A stretch of 56,940 bases of DNA from Clostridiales bacterium (GCA_017940895.1 JAGAXM010000024.1:1-56940), one strand, 5' to 3'; shown: positions 16,621 through 26,558, counted from the first letter of the stretch. The notes: generated by a model from the letters alone, not told the origin. A program made the numbers and translations.

Positions 16621-17118
16621 TTATCTGCGGTAACTATACCACACAAACTTGGAAATTTCATCCTCTTCGTAGCCCAAGCCTTCAAGATTAAGAGAATCCG
16701 CCGGCACACGCTCGTATCCGTTATTATCGTAGAACCTGACTGCGCGCGCATTGACGGGATCGACACACCAGAAGATATTATTAAGTCCCAATTCATCAAT
16801 ACCGTACTCAAGTATTCTTTTCATACCAAATGCGGAGAAGCCCTTCCCTGTCGCGCATCTTCTTACTGCAATACCGAACTCCGCAGCACCGTCGTGTATG
16901 TGCTTCAATGACACCGTTCCCATGTACTCGTCTTCGTCATTAACTATCGCCATATGAAGATCCGAAGACAGACTGTCCGCCGCGTAAGCAATAAAGTTCT
17001 TCGCATCCTCCAGAGTAGTTGAAGCGAAGTCCTTCTTAAGGTCTTTCGTGAGGTCCGCATCATGCATCCACTCGAGCATGTAGGACGCATCCTTTTCGAG
17101 AAGTGGTCTTATATCCAT
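16621..17118 (-). CDS. GNAT-family N-acetyltransferase (RimJ-like)
   Basis: The 165-residue protein (from ATG 17118, AGGTGA four bases upstream; a GTG at 17133 is also in frame) matches the RimJ/RimL acetyltransferase pattern: IRPLLEKDASYMLEWMHD at the start, YMGTVSLKHI, acetyl-CoA binding region RRCATGKGFSAFGMKRILEY, and a C-terminal NARAVRFYDNNGYERV. It transfers acetyl from acetyl-CoA to an amine, perhaps a protein N-terminus or small molecule. The start lies five bases after the stop of the GT-C-like gene, so it is in the same operon. Confidence 0.88.
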   Translation of the reverse strand: MDIRPLLEKDASYMLEWMHDADLTKDLKKDFASTTLEDAKNFIAYAADSLSSDLHMAIVNDEDEYMGTVSLKHIHDGAAEFGIAVRRCATGKGFSAFGMKRILEYGIDELGLNNIFWCVDPVNARAVRFYDNNGYERVPADSLNLEGLGYEEDEISKFVWYSYRR

Positions 17119-17123
17119 CTTTA

Positions 17124-18671
17124 TCACCTGCACTCAATTATAATCCACTGCTGGTTCGACACTCCCGGGATGCTTGAAGGCACCACGTTGTCGTAAACCA
17201 CGGCATAGCGGTCGGACGCATACGTATCGATCTCATACAGGAAGTAAGGATAACCCTCGCCCGTGTTGATCAGGAACGCGTCGTTGTCGTATCTTGTACG
17301 GAAAGCATCGAGGTCCGCAAGAGACGTGATGCCCATCTGACCTCTTATGTGGTCCTCGCCGGAGAACTCGCTCATGAACGGATCGATACGGTTGTCGATA
17401 TGAACCTTAACGCCGTGGAACGCTAGCCAGGAGCCTGTATCAAACGAGTTGAACACCTTCTCGTAACCCTGCTCCTTAATAAACTCCACTGCCTGCGGAT
17501 CGTATGCCGCCATCGCCTCGATATCGGCCATCATGCCCGTCGGCAGGAACATCGGGATAAGGACATACCCGAGCACAACCGTCATCACCACGCAGCCGCC
17601 CGCAAGCACCTTGTAGAACATATCCGACAGCTTGAACTTGATCTCTTTTTTGCTCTTGATAACGTTGGCAACAAACCACGCGATGAGGTCCGTCATGAGC
17701 TCCGGCGCGAAAAGCAGGAACGCGACCGAATAGTAAACAACGAATCTCTTGTAGACGCATGTCATGATGAAGAACATGCAAAGAAGAAGCAGCTTCGTTA
17801 TCGCTTTCTTATCGAACTTGCGAAGACCGTCGCCAGCCATGAAGCCGATGAACACGACAAGAATTACCGTGATCTGGAACAGGTTGAATCTCATCGGATT
17901 CCACTCGTCGACCATCGCCCAGATATCGGACGCGCCGGACTGCTTTAAGCCGAACAGGTACGCTCTGATACCCATCGGATTAAGAAGCGACAGCACGAAC
18001 CCTGCGGCCGCACCTGCTGCCATCACCCCTGCTTCTTTGAAATTTCTGAACACAAGCTCGACCGCGATGAACACGATGAACACGACGAAAAACAGCGGGA
18101 GTATGCCGCCCTGAAGCCAGCCTAAAAAGAACGCGCACACGGCGAATACAATACACTTATGCAAAGCCTTGCGCTCACCGATACATGTGACGATAAGAAG
18201 CGTCACCATGAAGATCGACGTGACCGCGGGGCGCACGTTATAATCCGGGAATCCTCCGAGCATCGGAGTGACCGCCATGACGACCGCCGCCACGAACGGA
18301 TTAGCCTTATCCTTGAAGTAACTTACTGCAGTAAATCCCGTCGCATATATGAAAGCCGTGCCGACGAGGATGACGCCCCAGAGCTTCATTAACTTATACA
18401 TGATACCGAGGAGCAGATACCAGCCGCTCTCGTGAGCCGTGAACACGAGTCCCTCGTGCCAGCTGTAGATCTCATCCGTGATGAGTCTTCCCTGAATAAG
18501 ATCATCAAGTCCGATCCTGATCTGGATGCAGGTGTCGCCCACCATACCGATCATGGAAGTGATGCCTGCGAACGGGCTGAATATAAGTATCACCAGCGCA
18601 CACAGGAACAGTGTCGATGCCGCTATCTTTTTGCTGTTTTTCTTCGTATTAAGTGATGTAAGTTCCTTCAT
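17124..18671 (-). CDS. Polytopic membrane protein, GT-C glycosyltransferase-like
   Basis: A 515-residue protein with about ten to twelve membrane segments and a soluble C-terminal region (about residues 395-515). The first outer loop contains GDTCIQIRIGLDDL, with the acidic residues typical of GT-C enzymes, and the tail includes FNSFDTGSWLAFHGVKVHID, resembling the segment seen in dolichyl-phosphate-mannose-type GT-C proteins. It would transfer a sugar from a lipid carrier outside the membrane; this is family-level inference. It follows the GGDEF gene by ten bases and precedes the acetyltransferase by five, suggesting a c-di-GMP-linked surface polysaccharide operon. Confidence 0.65.
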   Translation of the reverse strand: MKELTSLNTKKNSKKIAASTLFLCALVILIFSPFAGITSMIGMVGDTCIQIRIGLDDLIQGRLITDEIYSWHEGLVFTAHESGWYLLLGIMYKLMKLWGVILVGTAFIYATGFTAVSYFKDKANPFVAAVVMAVTPMLGGFPDYNVRPAVTSIFMVTLLIVTCIGERKALHKCIVFAVCAFFLGWLQGGILPLFFVVFIVFIAVELVFRNFKEAGVMAAGAAAGFVLSLLNPMGIRAYLFGLKQSGASDIWAMVDEWNPMRFNLFQITVILVVFIGFMAGDGLRKFDKKAITKLLLLCMFFIMTCVYKRFVVYYSVAFLLFAPELMTDLIAWFVANVIKSKKEIKFKLSDMFYKVLAGGCVVMTVVLGYVLIPMFLPTGMMADIEAMAAYDPQAVEFIKEQGYEKVFNSFDTGSWLAFHGVKVHIDNRIDPFMSEFSGEDHIRGQMGITSLADLDAFRTRYDNDAFLINTGEGYPYFLYEIDTYASDRYAVVYDNVVPSSIPGVSNQQWIIIECR

Positions 18672-18681
18672 AAACCTTGCA

Positions 18682-20334
18682 TCAGGTTTTCTTCATCTGC
18701 TTCTTCATGCTGTACATCTTACCGTCAGCAAGACGAAGCGCCTTCTCGACATCCTTATCCTTAAGATCGAATTCCTCGATACCGTAAGGGATCTCAAGCT
18801 TAACCCTGGGCTTCTCCTTCTCGTTATACTCATCGATAAGCTTTCTGAACTTCTCCTCGGCTTCCTTAAGTGCGGACGGATCCTTAAGATCCTCGATAAC
18901 GACTATAAACTCGTCACCGCCCGTCCTGTAGCAGTCGCCGATCATGCCGAAGCTCTGGCTTATCACATCAGCGGCAGCCTTGATATGCCTGTCGCCTTCC
19001 TTATGTCCGTATGTATCGTTAACCTTCTTCAGGTTATTGATATCAAGCTGAATAACAAGTCCCGCGCTCTTAACTCTCATGGCAAAAAGATCTTCCTTAT
19101 CCGTAAAAGCCATTCTGTTCTTAAGACCCGTGAGCGCATCCGTATATGCGATCTTACTTAACTCTTCTGCCTCCGTCTCATACTTTCTGTAGAACATGAG
19201 CGCGTAGACTTCATGTATGCCCATGATGAGGATGAAAGCCATCAGACCGAGTCTGAAATAGTATGCGGAATCAAGTCCCGTGGTACCCGTAAAATATCTG
19301 AACAGATCGATAAAGCCTCCGATGACGACAACAAGGAACGAACCCGTTACCGTGATCCTTGTGCTCAGCGCACTCTGCTTGCGCTTTACGGCCTTGACGA
19401 TGCAGAAGAACGAATAACCGACTACCGCGACACACTCCACATGAGTCGTGAGAAGCAGATCGTGATATGTCGACAGACCGGTTGCCGTCATAACGACATT
19501 GAAGATCAGCGTCAGCAAAGTAACTATCACCATCACGTTCGAGAACAGCTGATACCTCTTGCCCGTCAGAAGATACACGAACATGACTGCGATGCCGGGA
19601 AGGATAATAAGGCTTATGTAATTTACGAAATGCATCGTAACGGGAGTACCGAGGATCATGCCTACGATACCCGTGCTGCACGCGGTCCAGATACCGGAAT
19701 CCAGCGCGAAAAGACCCATCGCCGCGATCTCTTTGCCTGCACTTGCATTCTTTATTATCGTCAGACCGCCTATGACGAGAGCAAGTCCCATGAAGGCTAT
19801 TACGATGGATATGCAGTAAGGGAACATGGACGTTCTGAATATATCGGATATGAACGAAGCACCGTTCTGCAAAGATATATCGGTGAAGCTTCCGTCAGAT
19901 CCGTTTATGGTATCCGCGACGATCGCGATCTTGGATGATTCATGCACCGCATCAAGCTCGATCTGATGAGGATACGTGCCGTAGAACTTGCCGTATATCG
20001 CAGGACTGTCGGGATGGAAGCTGTAGACCAGCTCGCCGTCTACCAGCACATCGAAGACCACGTTCTTACTAAGGAAGCAAAGTGACCTTCCTGCCGCCTG
20101 CTCCTGCGTTACATAATTGATGAATACCGACGTGTCGTGGAAGTCATGAACGGAACCGTTGTCATACCCGATGGACATTATCCATCCGTCATCGAACGCG
20201 ATCTCATTATTACTCTTGGGTTCATTTATGGCCCCGCAGATGCCGAGGAAACAAAAGAAGACGATAAACACGACGGTAAGACTTACTCCCGAGGCGAATA
20301 CCCTTGTCTTCTGTTGTCTGTGAGCGGCACTCAT
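18682..20334 (-). CDS. Membrane-bound diguanylate cyclase with 7TM sensor
   Basis: The 550-residue protein has an N-terminal membrane anchor (about residues 15-36), an extracytoplasmic domain to about 175, seven membrane segments (about 180-385) in the 7TMR-DISM arrangement, then a GGDEF domain: DALTGLKNRM near 400 and active-site RTGGDEF near 470. The catalytic motif is intact, so it should make c-di-GMP. No RxxD inhibitory site precedes the GGDEF motif. It lies two bases after the zinc-ribbon gene and ten before the GT-C-like gene, so it probably senses an outside signal and controls surface polysaccharide or other c-di-GMP outputs. Confidence 0.92.
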   Translation of the reverse strand: MSAAHRQQKTRVFASGVSLTVVFIVFFCFLGICGAINEPKSNNEIAFDDGWIMSIGYDNGSVHDFHDTSVFINYVTQEQAAGRSLCFLSKNVVFDVLVDGELVYSFHPDSPAIYGKFYGTYPHQIELDAVHESSKIAIVADTINGSDGSFTDISLQNGASFISDIFRTSMFPYCISIVIAFMGLALVIGGLTIIKNASAGKEIAAMGLFALDSGIWTACSTGIVGMILGTPVTMHFVNYISLIILPGIAVMFVYLLTGKRYQLFSNVMVIVTLLTLIFNVVMTATGLSTYHDLLLTTHVECVAVVGYSFFCIVKAVKRKQSALSTRITVTGSFLVVVIGGFIDLFRYFTGTTGLDSAYYFRLGLMAFILIMGIHEVYALMFYRKYETEAEELSKIAYTDALTGLKNRMAFTDKEDLFAMRVKSAGLVIQLDINNLKKVNDTYGHKEGDRHIKAAADVISQSFGMIGDCYRTGGDEFIVVIEDLKDPSALKEAEEKFRKLIDEYNEKEKPRVKLEIPYGIEEFDLKDKDVEKALRLADGKMYSMKKQMKKT

Positions 20335-20336
20335 AA

Positions 20337-20768
20337 TTACATCGGGCCGTCCCAGGTAGGAATCTGATCTAACTTATTTACAGGGGCCTTATCTGAAGCC
20401 TCAGCCGTCTCGTCACAGTAAGGATAGAACACTACCTTCTCGCCGCAGAACATGCAGCTTCCGACCATCGGCGTCGTCTTCGATTCCTGTATCGACTTTC
20501 CGCACTTGGGACACTTGATGATCCTTATATTCTCATATGCGGGCTTTATCTTCTTGTCGGGATCGAGTACAAGCTCGTCTATCTTCGCATGCAGTTGTTC
20601 AGTCGTAACTCCGTTCTCCTGCATAAGCTCCCACATAGCCTGCATAATGATCTCAAGTTTCTTAACCTTGCCGGAAACGTCATTGGCAATCTCGGCCGCA
20701 TGATCAAAATGAGGATTCTTAAAGTCCTGCATCTCCGCCGAGAAACTCTTAATACTGCTGTACTGCAT
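20337..20768 (-). CDS. Small zinc-ribbon hypothetical protein
   Basis: The 143-residue protein (ATG 20768, AAGGAGG about 11 bases upstream; the longer frame to 20804 lacks support) has a helical N-terminal half and a C-terminal zinc ribbon, CPKCG...CMFCG (about residues 90-115), with a short acidic tail. There is no membrane segment. It is first in a minus-strand operon with the 7TM diguanylate cyclase. The ribbon suggests protein or nucleic-acid binding, but the function is unknown. Confidence 0.8.
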   Translation of the reverse strand: MQYSSIKSFSAEMQDFKNPHFDHAAEIANDVSGKVKKLEIIMQAMWELMQENGVTTEQLHAKIDELVLDPDKKIKPAYENIRIIKCPKCGKSIQESKTTPMVGSCMFCGEKVVFYPYCDETAEASDKAPVNKLDQIPTWDGPM

Positions 20769-20850
20769 ATCTATCTCTTCCTCCTTACAGAAAGAAAACT
20801 CCACTATTTATTTTATTATATTGGAATACCTTCATCAAGGATATTTAAGA

Positions 20851-20887
20851 ATAAAGAAAGCCCCGTCTGTCAGAGGACAAACGGGGC
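20851..20887 (-). terminator. Terminator of the DUF2135/C-type lectin gene
   Basis: On the minus strand GCCCCGTTTGTC pairs with GACAGACGGGGC (one mismatch, four-base loop), followed by TTTCTTTAT. It lies 26 bases after the 1290-codon gene. Confidence 0.75.
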
Positions 20888-20912
20888 ATCTCCCACTTAC
20901 TCATATTGAAGA

Positions 20913-23900
20913 TCAGCCGTAATTAAACGATATGATAGAAACCTCATTTCCAGAGCCGTCGATCGTTCCCGAGAACGTCTGTGACTGGTCTCCGACAGTT
21001 ACTCTGACCAAATAGCTGGTCGTACCGTCCGTACGGTCTGAATAATCCTCGATCCAGACATTGTATGTGCCTGCAGAAGGAGAATCAAAGTAGATATTCT
21101 CTACAGGATTATCCATCGTCCTTCCGCCTACATTAGCATCTACATCAAGGTAACCGCCGCCGGCTTCTCTGTTGCTGTAAGAGATCTCGGATCCGTCAGG
21201 TGTACTTACATGAAGATCAAGATCATCATCACTGTCCCAGAGCATTGAGATCGTGATCTCACCCGTTCCGGCACCGAGAGAATTCAGAACACTGTCGAGA
21301 TTTGACTCATCAGGTTCAGTGCCTTCGCCGGAGCTTCCGCCGTAGACAAATGTTACGATATTTATCTCTGTACCGGAACCGTCGATCGTTCCTGTAAACG
21401 TCTGTGATTCGCCGCCTACAGTTACTCTTACGATATAATCCGTCGGACCGTCAGACCTGTCGGAATAATCCTTGATGAAGACAGTGTACGTTCCGGGCTC
21501 CGGATTCGGGAAATAAATATTCTCGATAGGGTTATCCATTGTACGTCCGCCGACATTTGCATCGACATCAAGGGTACCGCCGCCTGCTTCTCTGTTGCTG
21601 TAGTAGATCTCGGATCCGTCAGGAGTATACATGTGCAGATCAAGATCATCATCGGAATCCCACAGCATCGATACCGTTATCTCGCCGACACCCGCATCGA
21701 TGGAATCAAGAACGGACTCAAGCGTACTCTCACTAACGGAACCGCCGGTGTATGTGAATCCTGCGATCTCAAGGGTCGTCGTTGTTCCGTCTATAGTGCC
21801 GGAATAGATCTGCGACTCACCGTTGATCGTGATCCTTACGATGAAGTTAGTAGCGCCGTTAGATCTGTCTTCATAGTCGTTGACATAGATCCAATAATCA
21901 CCGTTAACGGGACTCACAAAATAGACGTTCTCGACCGGGTTATCCATCATGTTGTTGTATGTATTGGCATCAACATCAAGATAGCCGTTCTGAGCCTCTC
22001 TGTTACCGTAATAGATCTCCGATCCGTCAGGTGTGAATACGTGCAGATCGAGGTCATCTTCGCTGTCCCAGAGCATCGAGATCGTGATGTCTCCGTTACC
22101 TGCATTCAAAGAAGCGAGGATGGCTGTCAGGGTATCTTCATTTACAGGCTGATCCCACTCAATGTAGAAGCCTCTGTGATACTCGACATCATCATACTCT
22201 GTAAAGCCCCACTGACCGTAGTTATACAGGAATCCGTAGTAACCGTAATCACTGTAGTTAGCCGGCTGATCCGAACATACATCAGTGTATGTAACAGGCT
22301 CGCCTGTAACCCAGTAATAATCACCGCCGGGTCCGATAAGGCCGATCCATCCGTATGTATCGGGGAAACTACCGATAAGGAAGTCTCTTTCCTCTATGCT
22401 GTTGATCGTAACAAGATGACCGCCGTAAGACTCTGCAAAATCTCTTGCCTGCATCCAAGTCATCTGTGTATCGATGTATGCGTACGAATGACCTGTATAG
22501 AAAGTCTGGTTCATGTAGTACGATGAAACATACTCGGAATCATAGATAGAGATCTGTGTTCCTGTAGTACTGATAGTTCCTTCGTAATACAGAACCTCAC
22601 TGCCGATAGTGATCCTCAGATAGTAGTTGGTATCATAACCTTCAGTACGGTCGTTATACTCTTCTATCCAGATCACATACTCACCGCTTTGTGGCGCAGC
22701 AAAGTAGATATTCTCCATCGGTTCGAGCGTTCGTTCGCTGCCTGCATTCGCATCGTGATCGAGCACGCCTCCGCCTCCGTAAGGATCTGCATAATGAACG
22801 TGGCTTCCGTCAGGTGTCAGCACGTGCAGATCGAGATCATCCCAGGAATCCCAGATAAGAGATACCGTGATCTCACCTACGCCTGAGCTGTACTCGACGA
22901 TACGCTCTTCAAGAACAGTCTCTGTGAGCGTAACAGAAGTCTCTGTCGTCGTTCTGCTGAATGAAGAACCTCTCGAAGAACCACCGTCATAATCAAACTC
23001 CAGTATGAAATCTTCTGTGGACGTAAGATCGATCTCGCCTTCAAATTCCTGAACATCATCACCGATCTGAACACGTACGATATAGAACGTGGACATATCT
23101 TCTGTTCTGTCTCTGTAATCTCTTACATAGACTTCATAGTGACCGCTCATAGGTGCAGGGAAATAGATATTCTCTACAGGGAAATCAGCGAGGTTATAAG
23201 AACTTGCATTCATATCAACATCAAGAGTACCGCCGTCTGCCGTTCTGTTGGCATAATAGATGCGGTTATTCTCAGGAGTGATAACATGCAGATCCAGATC
23301 ATCATGAGTACTCCAGATCATGGATACAGTAATCTCACCCTGACCCGCTTCAAGTATCTCTATCTGCTCTTCAAGAGTTTCGGTCGTAACCGTGACTTCG
23401 TATTCGTCTTCTTCGATAGTACGACCTACGATAACATCTCTGGAATTGATGATATCAACCGAACCCGTAGGAGGGATCCACTCAACGATAGTACAGCTTA
23501 CGGGATCAGGCATAATGTCTGCTTCCACGATAACAGGAGGAGTAAGAGCACCGTCACCATACTTATCGGATCTGGTTATCTGATATCCGCGTACAGAATC
23601 GATGATGTACCATTCTGTAAAGCTTGTGCTGTGGAAAGTAATACCTACTTCGGAAACCGTAGTAGTGTGAGTCGACATTGAGATAGTCGTACCCTCGGAT
23701 ATTATCCTTCCCTGCATATCGTCAGGATTGATCGTGACGCTGTTCGTGCTGCTCATTACAAACGTACTGCTCGTCGCACCTACGTCAACGAGTATATCCG
23801 TGTTGTCGATAGTCGTTGAACCGGGCTTGGGCTCTGTCGAGATCTGATACATACTGACAGGCTGCCCGTTAAATGTAGCAGTATCCGTTCCCGGAATGAC

Positions 23901-24785
23901 TTCACCTGAAAGGAATACAGCGTTGGTAAAACATGTGGATGTCTGTACAACGCATTCATTCCATGTCTCGATATTGGTAGATCTTCCCTCATAGACTTCC
24001 TGAAGCTGCTGAACTCTTCTTGCGGCAACAGAAGCATCTGCACTGATGTGATCAGCAAGAACGATGCACTCATCTATACTGTCTTCAGGTGACATCATGT
24101 CACCGAGCTCGCTGTCGCTGCTTCTGGCATAGACAGTACGTCCGAATATCAGCTCATTCAGGAAACCGGCTCTCGCGACCAGTTCGAGACGCTGCGTATC
24201 GGATGAATCCTGAAGATCTTCTGCCATTGACGTCATATCTTCAGTGACCGCACCTGCAGCTTCCCATGCTTCGATACACTCATCGAAAAGCTTATTCATC
24301 TCATCAGGATCTGTAGTAACTACATCTGCCTCAAGTATTCGCTCTGTGAGGACACGTGCATACAGATAACTCTGCGTACCGAGAGTAGTCATGTCGCAAA
24401 GCTGATTATAAGATTCTCTTACCTTCTTGGTTTTTGTGCTGTTAAAGAAAAAGAACCCGCCGACGCCCAGTGCAGCTACTGTTGTTACTGCAACTACGGG
24501 AACGATCACGCGGGCTTTACTCTTCTTGGCCTTAGGCGCCTTTTCCTTCTTAGCTTTCTCTTTCTTGACCTTCTCCGGCTTCTGCCCGGCAGGAGCGGGC
24601 ACAGGCTGTTGAACAGGTTGCTGAACCTGGACCGGGGCAGGCTGTGGTGTCGCCGCCTGAGGCTGTTCGACAGGTTGCGGCGGTGCTGTCTGAGGCGGCG
24701 GTGACGCCGATGTTATGGCAGCTCCGCAGTTGGCACAGAACTTAGTGTTCTCATTTACGGGGGATCCGCAATTCTGGCAAAACAT
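20913..24785 (-). CDS. Large zinc-ribbon, membrane-anchored surface protein with five DUF2135-like repeats and a C-type lectin domain
   Basis: The 1290-residue protein starts with a cytoplasmic zinc ribbon (CQNCG...CANCG, residues 3-20), then a Pro/Gln-rich stretch (28-68), a Lys-rich stretch, one transmembrane helix (about 92-115) and a long outer part. Five similar units of about 105 residues, each with the core DLDLHV(I/L/F/S)TPDGS and later PVENIYF and DYxDRT, begin near residues 480, 635, 895, 1035 and 1175; the core resembles YfaP/DUF2135. Between units 2 and 3 (about 755-880) lies a C-type lectin-like domain (TWMQARDFAESYGGHLVTI, GWIGL). Acidic DxDxD patterns suggest Ca binding. A surface adhesin or sensor is likely. 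AGGAGG lies six bases before the ATG. Confidence 0.85.
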   Translation of the reverse strand: MFCQNCGSPVNENTKFCANCGAAITSASPPPQTAPPQPVEQPQAATPQPAPVQVQQPVQQPVPAPAGQKPEKVKKEKAKKEKAPKAKKSKARVIVPVVAVTTVAALGVGGFFFFNSTKTKKVRESYNQLCDMTTLGTQSYLYARVLTERILEADVVTTDPDEMNKLFDECIEAWEAAGAVTEDMTSMAEDLQDSSDTQRLELVARAGFLNELIFGRTVYARSSDSELGDMMSPEDSIDECIVLADHISADASVAARRVQQLQEVYEGRSTNIETWNECVVQTSTCFTNAVFLSGEVIPGTDTATFNGQPVSMYQISTEPKPGSTTIDNTDILVDVGATSSTFVMSSTNSVTINPDDMQGRIISEGTTISMSTHTTTVSEVGITFHSTSFTEWYIIDSVRGYQITRSDKYGDGALTPPVIVEADIMPDPVSCTIVEWIPPTGSVDIINSRDVIVGRTIEEDEYEVTVTTETLEEQIEILEAGQGEITVSMIWSTHDDLDLHVITPENNRIYYANRTADGGTLDVDMNASSYNLADFPVENIYFPAPMSGHYEVYVRDYRDRTEDMSTFYIVRVQIGDDVQEFEGEIDLTSTEDFILEFDYDGGSSRGSSFSRTTTETSVTLTETVLEERIVEYSSGVGEITVSLIWDSWDDLDLHVLTPDGSHVHYADPYGGGGVLDHDANAGSERTLEPMENIYFAAPQSGEYVIWIEEYNDRTEGYDTNYYLRITIGSEVLYYEGTISTTGTQISIYDSEYVSSYYMNQTFYTGHSYAYIDTQMTWMQARDFAESYGGHLVTINSIEERDFLIGSFPDTYGWIGLIGPGGDYYWVTGEPVTYTDVCSDQPANYSDYGYYGFLYNYGQWGFTEYDDVEYHRGFYIEWDQPVNEDTLTAILASLNAGNGDITISMLWDSEDDLDLHVFTPDGSEIYYGNREAQNGYLDVDANTYNNMMDNPVENVYFVSPVNGDYWIYVNDYEDRSNGATNFIVRITINGESQIYSGTIDGTTTTLEIAGFTYTGGSVSESTLESVLDSIDAGVGEITVSMLWDSDDDLDLHMYTPDGSEIYYSNREAGGGTLDVDANVGGRTMDNPIENIYFPNPEPGTYTVFIKDYSDRSDGPTDYIVRVTVGGESQTFTGTIDGSGTEINIVTFVYGGSSGEGTEPDESNLDSVLNSLGAGTGEITISMLWDSDDDLDLHVSTPDGSEISYSNREAGGGYLDVDANVGGRTMDNPVENIYFDSPSAGTYNVWIEDYSDRTDGTTSYLVRVTVGDQSQTFSGTIDGSGNEVSIISFNYG

Positions 24786-24873
24786 GTGAATACCTCCTTG
24801 TCAACATACTTTGATATCTTACATTGTAGTGTGCAGATATGTCGTAACTATTAACAAAGAAAAAAGATACTAA

Positions 24874-24902
24874 CAATAAAACCCCGCCGGAAACCGACGG
24901 GG
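24874..24902 (-). terminator. Terminator of the hdr-flox-frd operon
   Basis: On the minus strand CCCCGTCGG pairs with CCGGCGGGG (one mismatch, three-base loop), followed by TTTTATT, 25 bases after the frdA stop. Confidence 0.75.
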
Positions 24903-24927
24903 CTTGAAGTTTACCTTTTCGTGCAGA

Positions 24928-26544
24928 TTACTCTGCTGTTCTCTCGTGTCTTGCGTACTTAGGAAGAAGCTTAGGTGATACTTCGTGAGTATCAAGACCT
25001 GCGTCCTTGAGTTCCTTGTCGTAAGCTGCCACGTGGTCGAGGTTCATGTTGCCGAGAGTGACTTCACCGTACTTGGCAGCGGCCTTCTTACCAGCGTTAC
25101 GGCCGAATACGATAACGTCGAGGAGTGAGTTACCCATGAGACGGTTTGTACCATGGATACCGCCTGCTGCCTCACCTGCAACGAGGAGGTTCGGGATATT
25201 TGTGAAGCCGTCGCCGTTGATCTCAACACCGCCGTTCTGGTAGTGGAGTGTAGGATAGATCAGGATCGGAACCTTTCTCATATCGATGCCGTAGTTCATG
25301 TACATACGGAACATAGCAGGGATTCTCTTCTCGATAGTGCCTTCACCGCCTAAGATCTCGATCATAGGTGTGTCGAGCCATACGCCCTTAAGGCCGCCCG
25401 GGATATCAACACCTCTGCCCTCTCTGCACTCACGGATAACGCCGGAAGCGTTAACGTCACGTGTCTCAAGAGGATGGATATAAGCCTCACCGTTTGCATT
25501 AACGAGCTGGGCACCTACGGATCTTACCTTCTCTGTTACGAGAGCGCCGAGGATCTGTGAAGGATATACAGCGCCTGTAGGGTGATACTGGATGGAATCC
25601 TGATACAGAAGAGGAGCACCTGCTCTGTAAGCGAGGATGAGTCCGTCAGCTGTAGCGCCGTAGTGGTTACTTGTAGGGAAGCCGTTGTAGTGCATTCTTC
25701 CGGCACCGCCTGTAGCGATAACAACTGTCTTTGCTCTTGCAACGGAGTAGTCGCCTGTCTCCATGTTGAGGAGAACGGCGCCTGCTGCCTGGCCCTTGTC
25801 ATCCTTGATAAGTTCAACAGCGGATGTGAACTCGATTACCGGGATACCGAGGTTGATAACCTCATCACGGAGAGTTCTCATGATCTCAGCACCGGAATAG
25901 TCCTTAGCAGCGTGCATTCTCTTTCTGGAAGTACCGCCGCCGTGTGTTGTAACCATTCTGCCGTCGTCTTCCTTATCGAACTCAACACCGAGTCTGTTCA
26001 GCCACTGAATTGCCTCGGGAGCCTCGGATGTAAGTCTCTTAACGAGCTCGGGCTTAGCCTTGAAGTGACCGCCGCCGAAAGCGTCGAGGTAGTGCTGTAC
26101 GGGAGAATCGTTCTCCTTGTCTGCTGCCTGGATACCGCCCTCAGCCATCATTGTGTTAGCGTCACCGATACGAAGCTTCGTAACGATCATTACGTTAGCA
26201 CCTGCGTTGTGAGCCTCGATGGCACAGGAAGAACCTGCTCCGCCGCCGCCGATAACGAGTACGTCTACGTCGTAGTCGATCTTGGAGATGTCAACCTTAT
26301 CTGTCATAAGGCGGCTTGTGGAATGGAGCATCTCGGCGAGCTCAACAGGTGCCTTCTGACCCTTGTTGGGGCCGACCTTGATCTCAGCAAATGAATCGGG
26401 GTTATAGTCGGGATGGAACTTCTCAAGGAGGTCATCCTTCTCCTCGGCGGTAAGTCTTCTGGGCTCCGTCTTCATACGGGCCTCACGTGTAGCCTCCACC
26501 TTCTTAATGGATTCCATCATATTCTCGGGATATGGTGCGTACAT
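24928..26544 (-). CDS. frdA: Fumarate reductase/succinate dehydrogenase-type flavoprotein subunit (FrdA/TfrA-like)
   Basis: The 538-residue protein has an N-terminal extension of about 90 residues, then an FAD-binding motif DVLVIGGGGAGSSCAIEA, TMMAEGGIQ, TTHGGGTSRKRMHAA, the substrate-site motif YHPTGAVYP, and C-terminal VAGEAAGGIHGTNRLMGNSL. These are the signatures of fumarate reductases and related dehydrogenases. It has no signal peptide and there is no membrane anchor gene, so it is a soluble cytoplasmic enzyme. It is the last gene of the hdr-flox-frd operon, 14 bases after frdB. Reduction of fumarate to succinate, with electrons delivered through HdrABC/Flox, is the best inference; L-aspartate oxidase-like activity is less likely. 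Confidence 0.85.
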   Translation of the reverse strand: MYAPYPENMMESIKKVEATREARMKTEPRRLTAEEKDDLLEKFHPDYNPDSFAEIKVGPNKGQKAPVELAEMLHSTSRLMTDKVDISKIDYDVDVLVIGGGGAGSSCAIEAHNAGANVMIVTKLRIGDANTMMAEGGIQAADKENDSPVQHYLDAFGGGHFKAKPELVKRLTSEAPEAIQWLNRLGVEFDKEDDGRMVTTHGGGTSRKRMHAAKDYSGAEIMRTLRDEVINLGIPVIEFTSAVELIKDDKGQAAGAVLLNMETGDYSVARAKTVVIATGGAGRMHYNGFPTSNHYGATADGLILAYRAGAPLLYQDSIQYHPTGAVYPSQILGALVTEKVRSVGAQLVNANGEAYIHPLETRDVNASGVIRECREGRGVDIPGGLKGVWLDTPMIEILGGEGTIEKRIPAMFRMYMNYGIDMRKVPILIYPTLHYQNGGVEINGDGFTNIPNLLVAGEAAGGIHGTNRLMGNSLLDVIVFGRNAGKKAAAKYGEVTLGNMNLDHVAAYDKELKDAGLDTHEVSPKLLPKYARHERTAE

Positions 26545-26558
26545 TATTCTTGGCCTCC

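Noticed and set aside
25582..26394. 270-codon plus-strand frame opposite frdA
   Set aside because: Antisense to a conserved flavoprotein gene; no start signals or recognisable domain.
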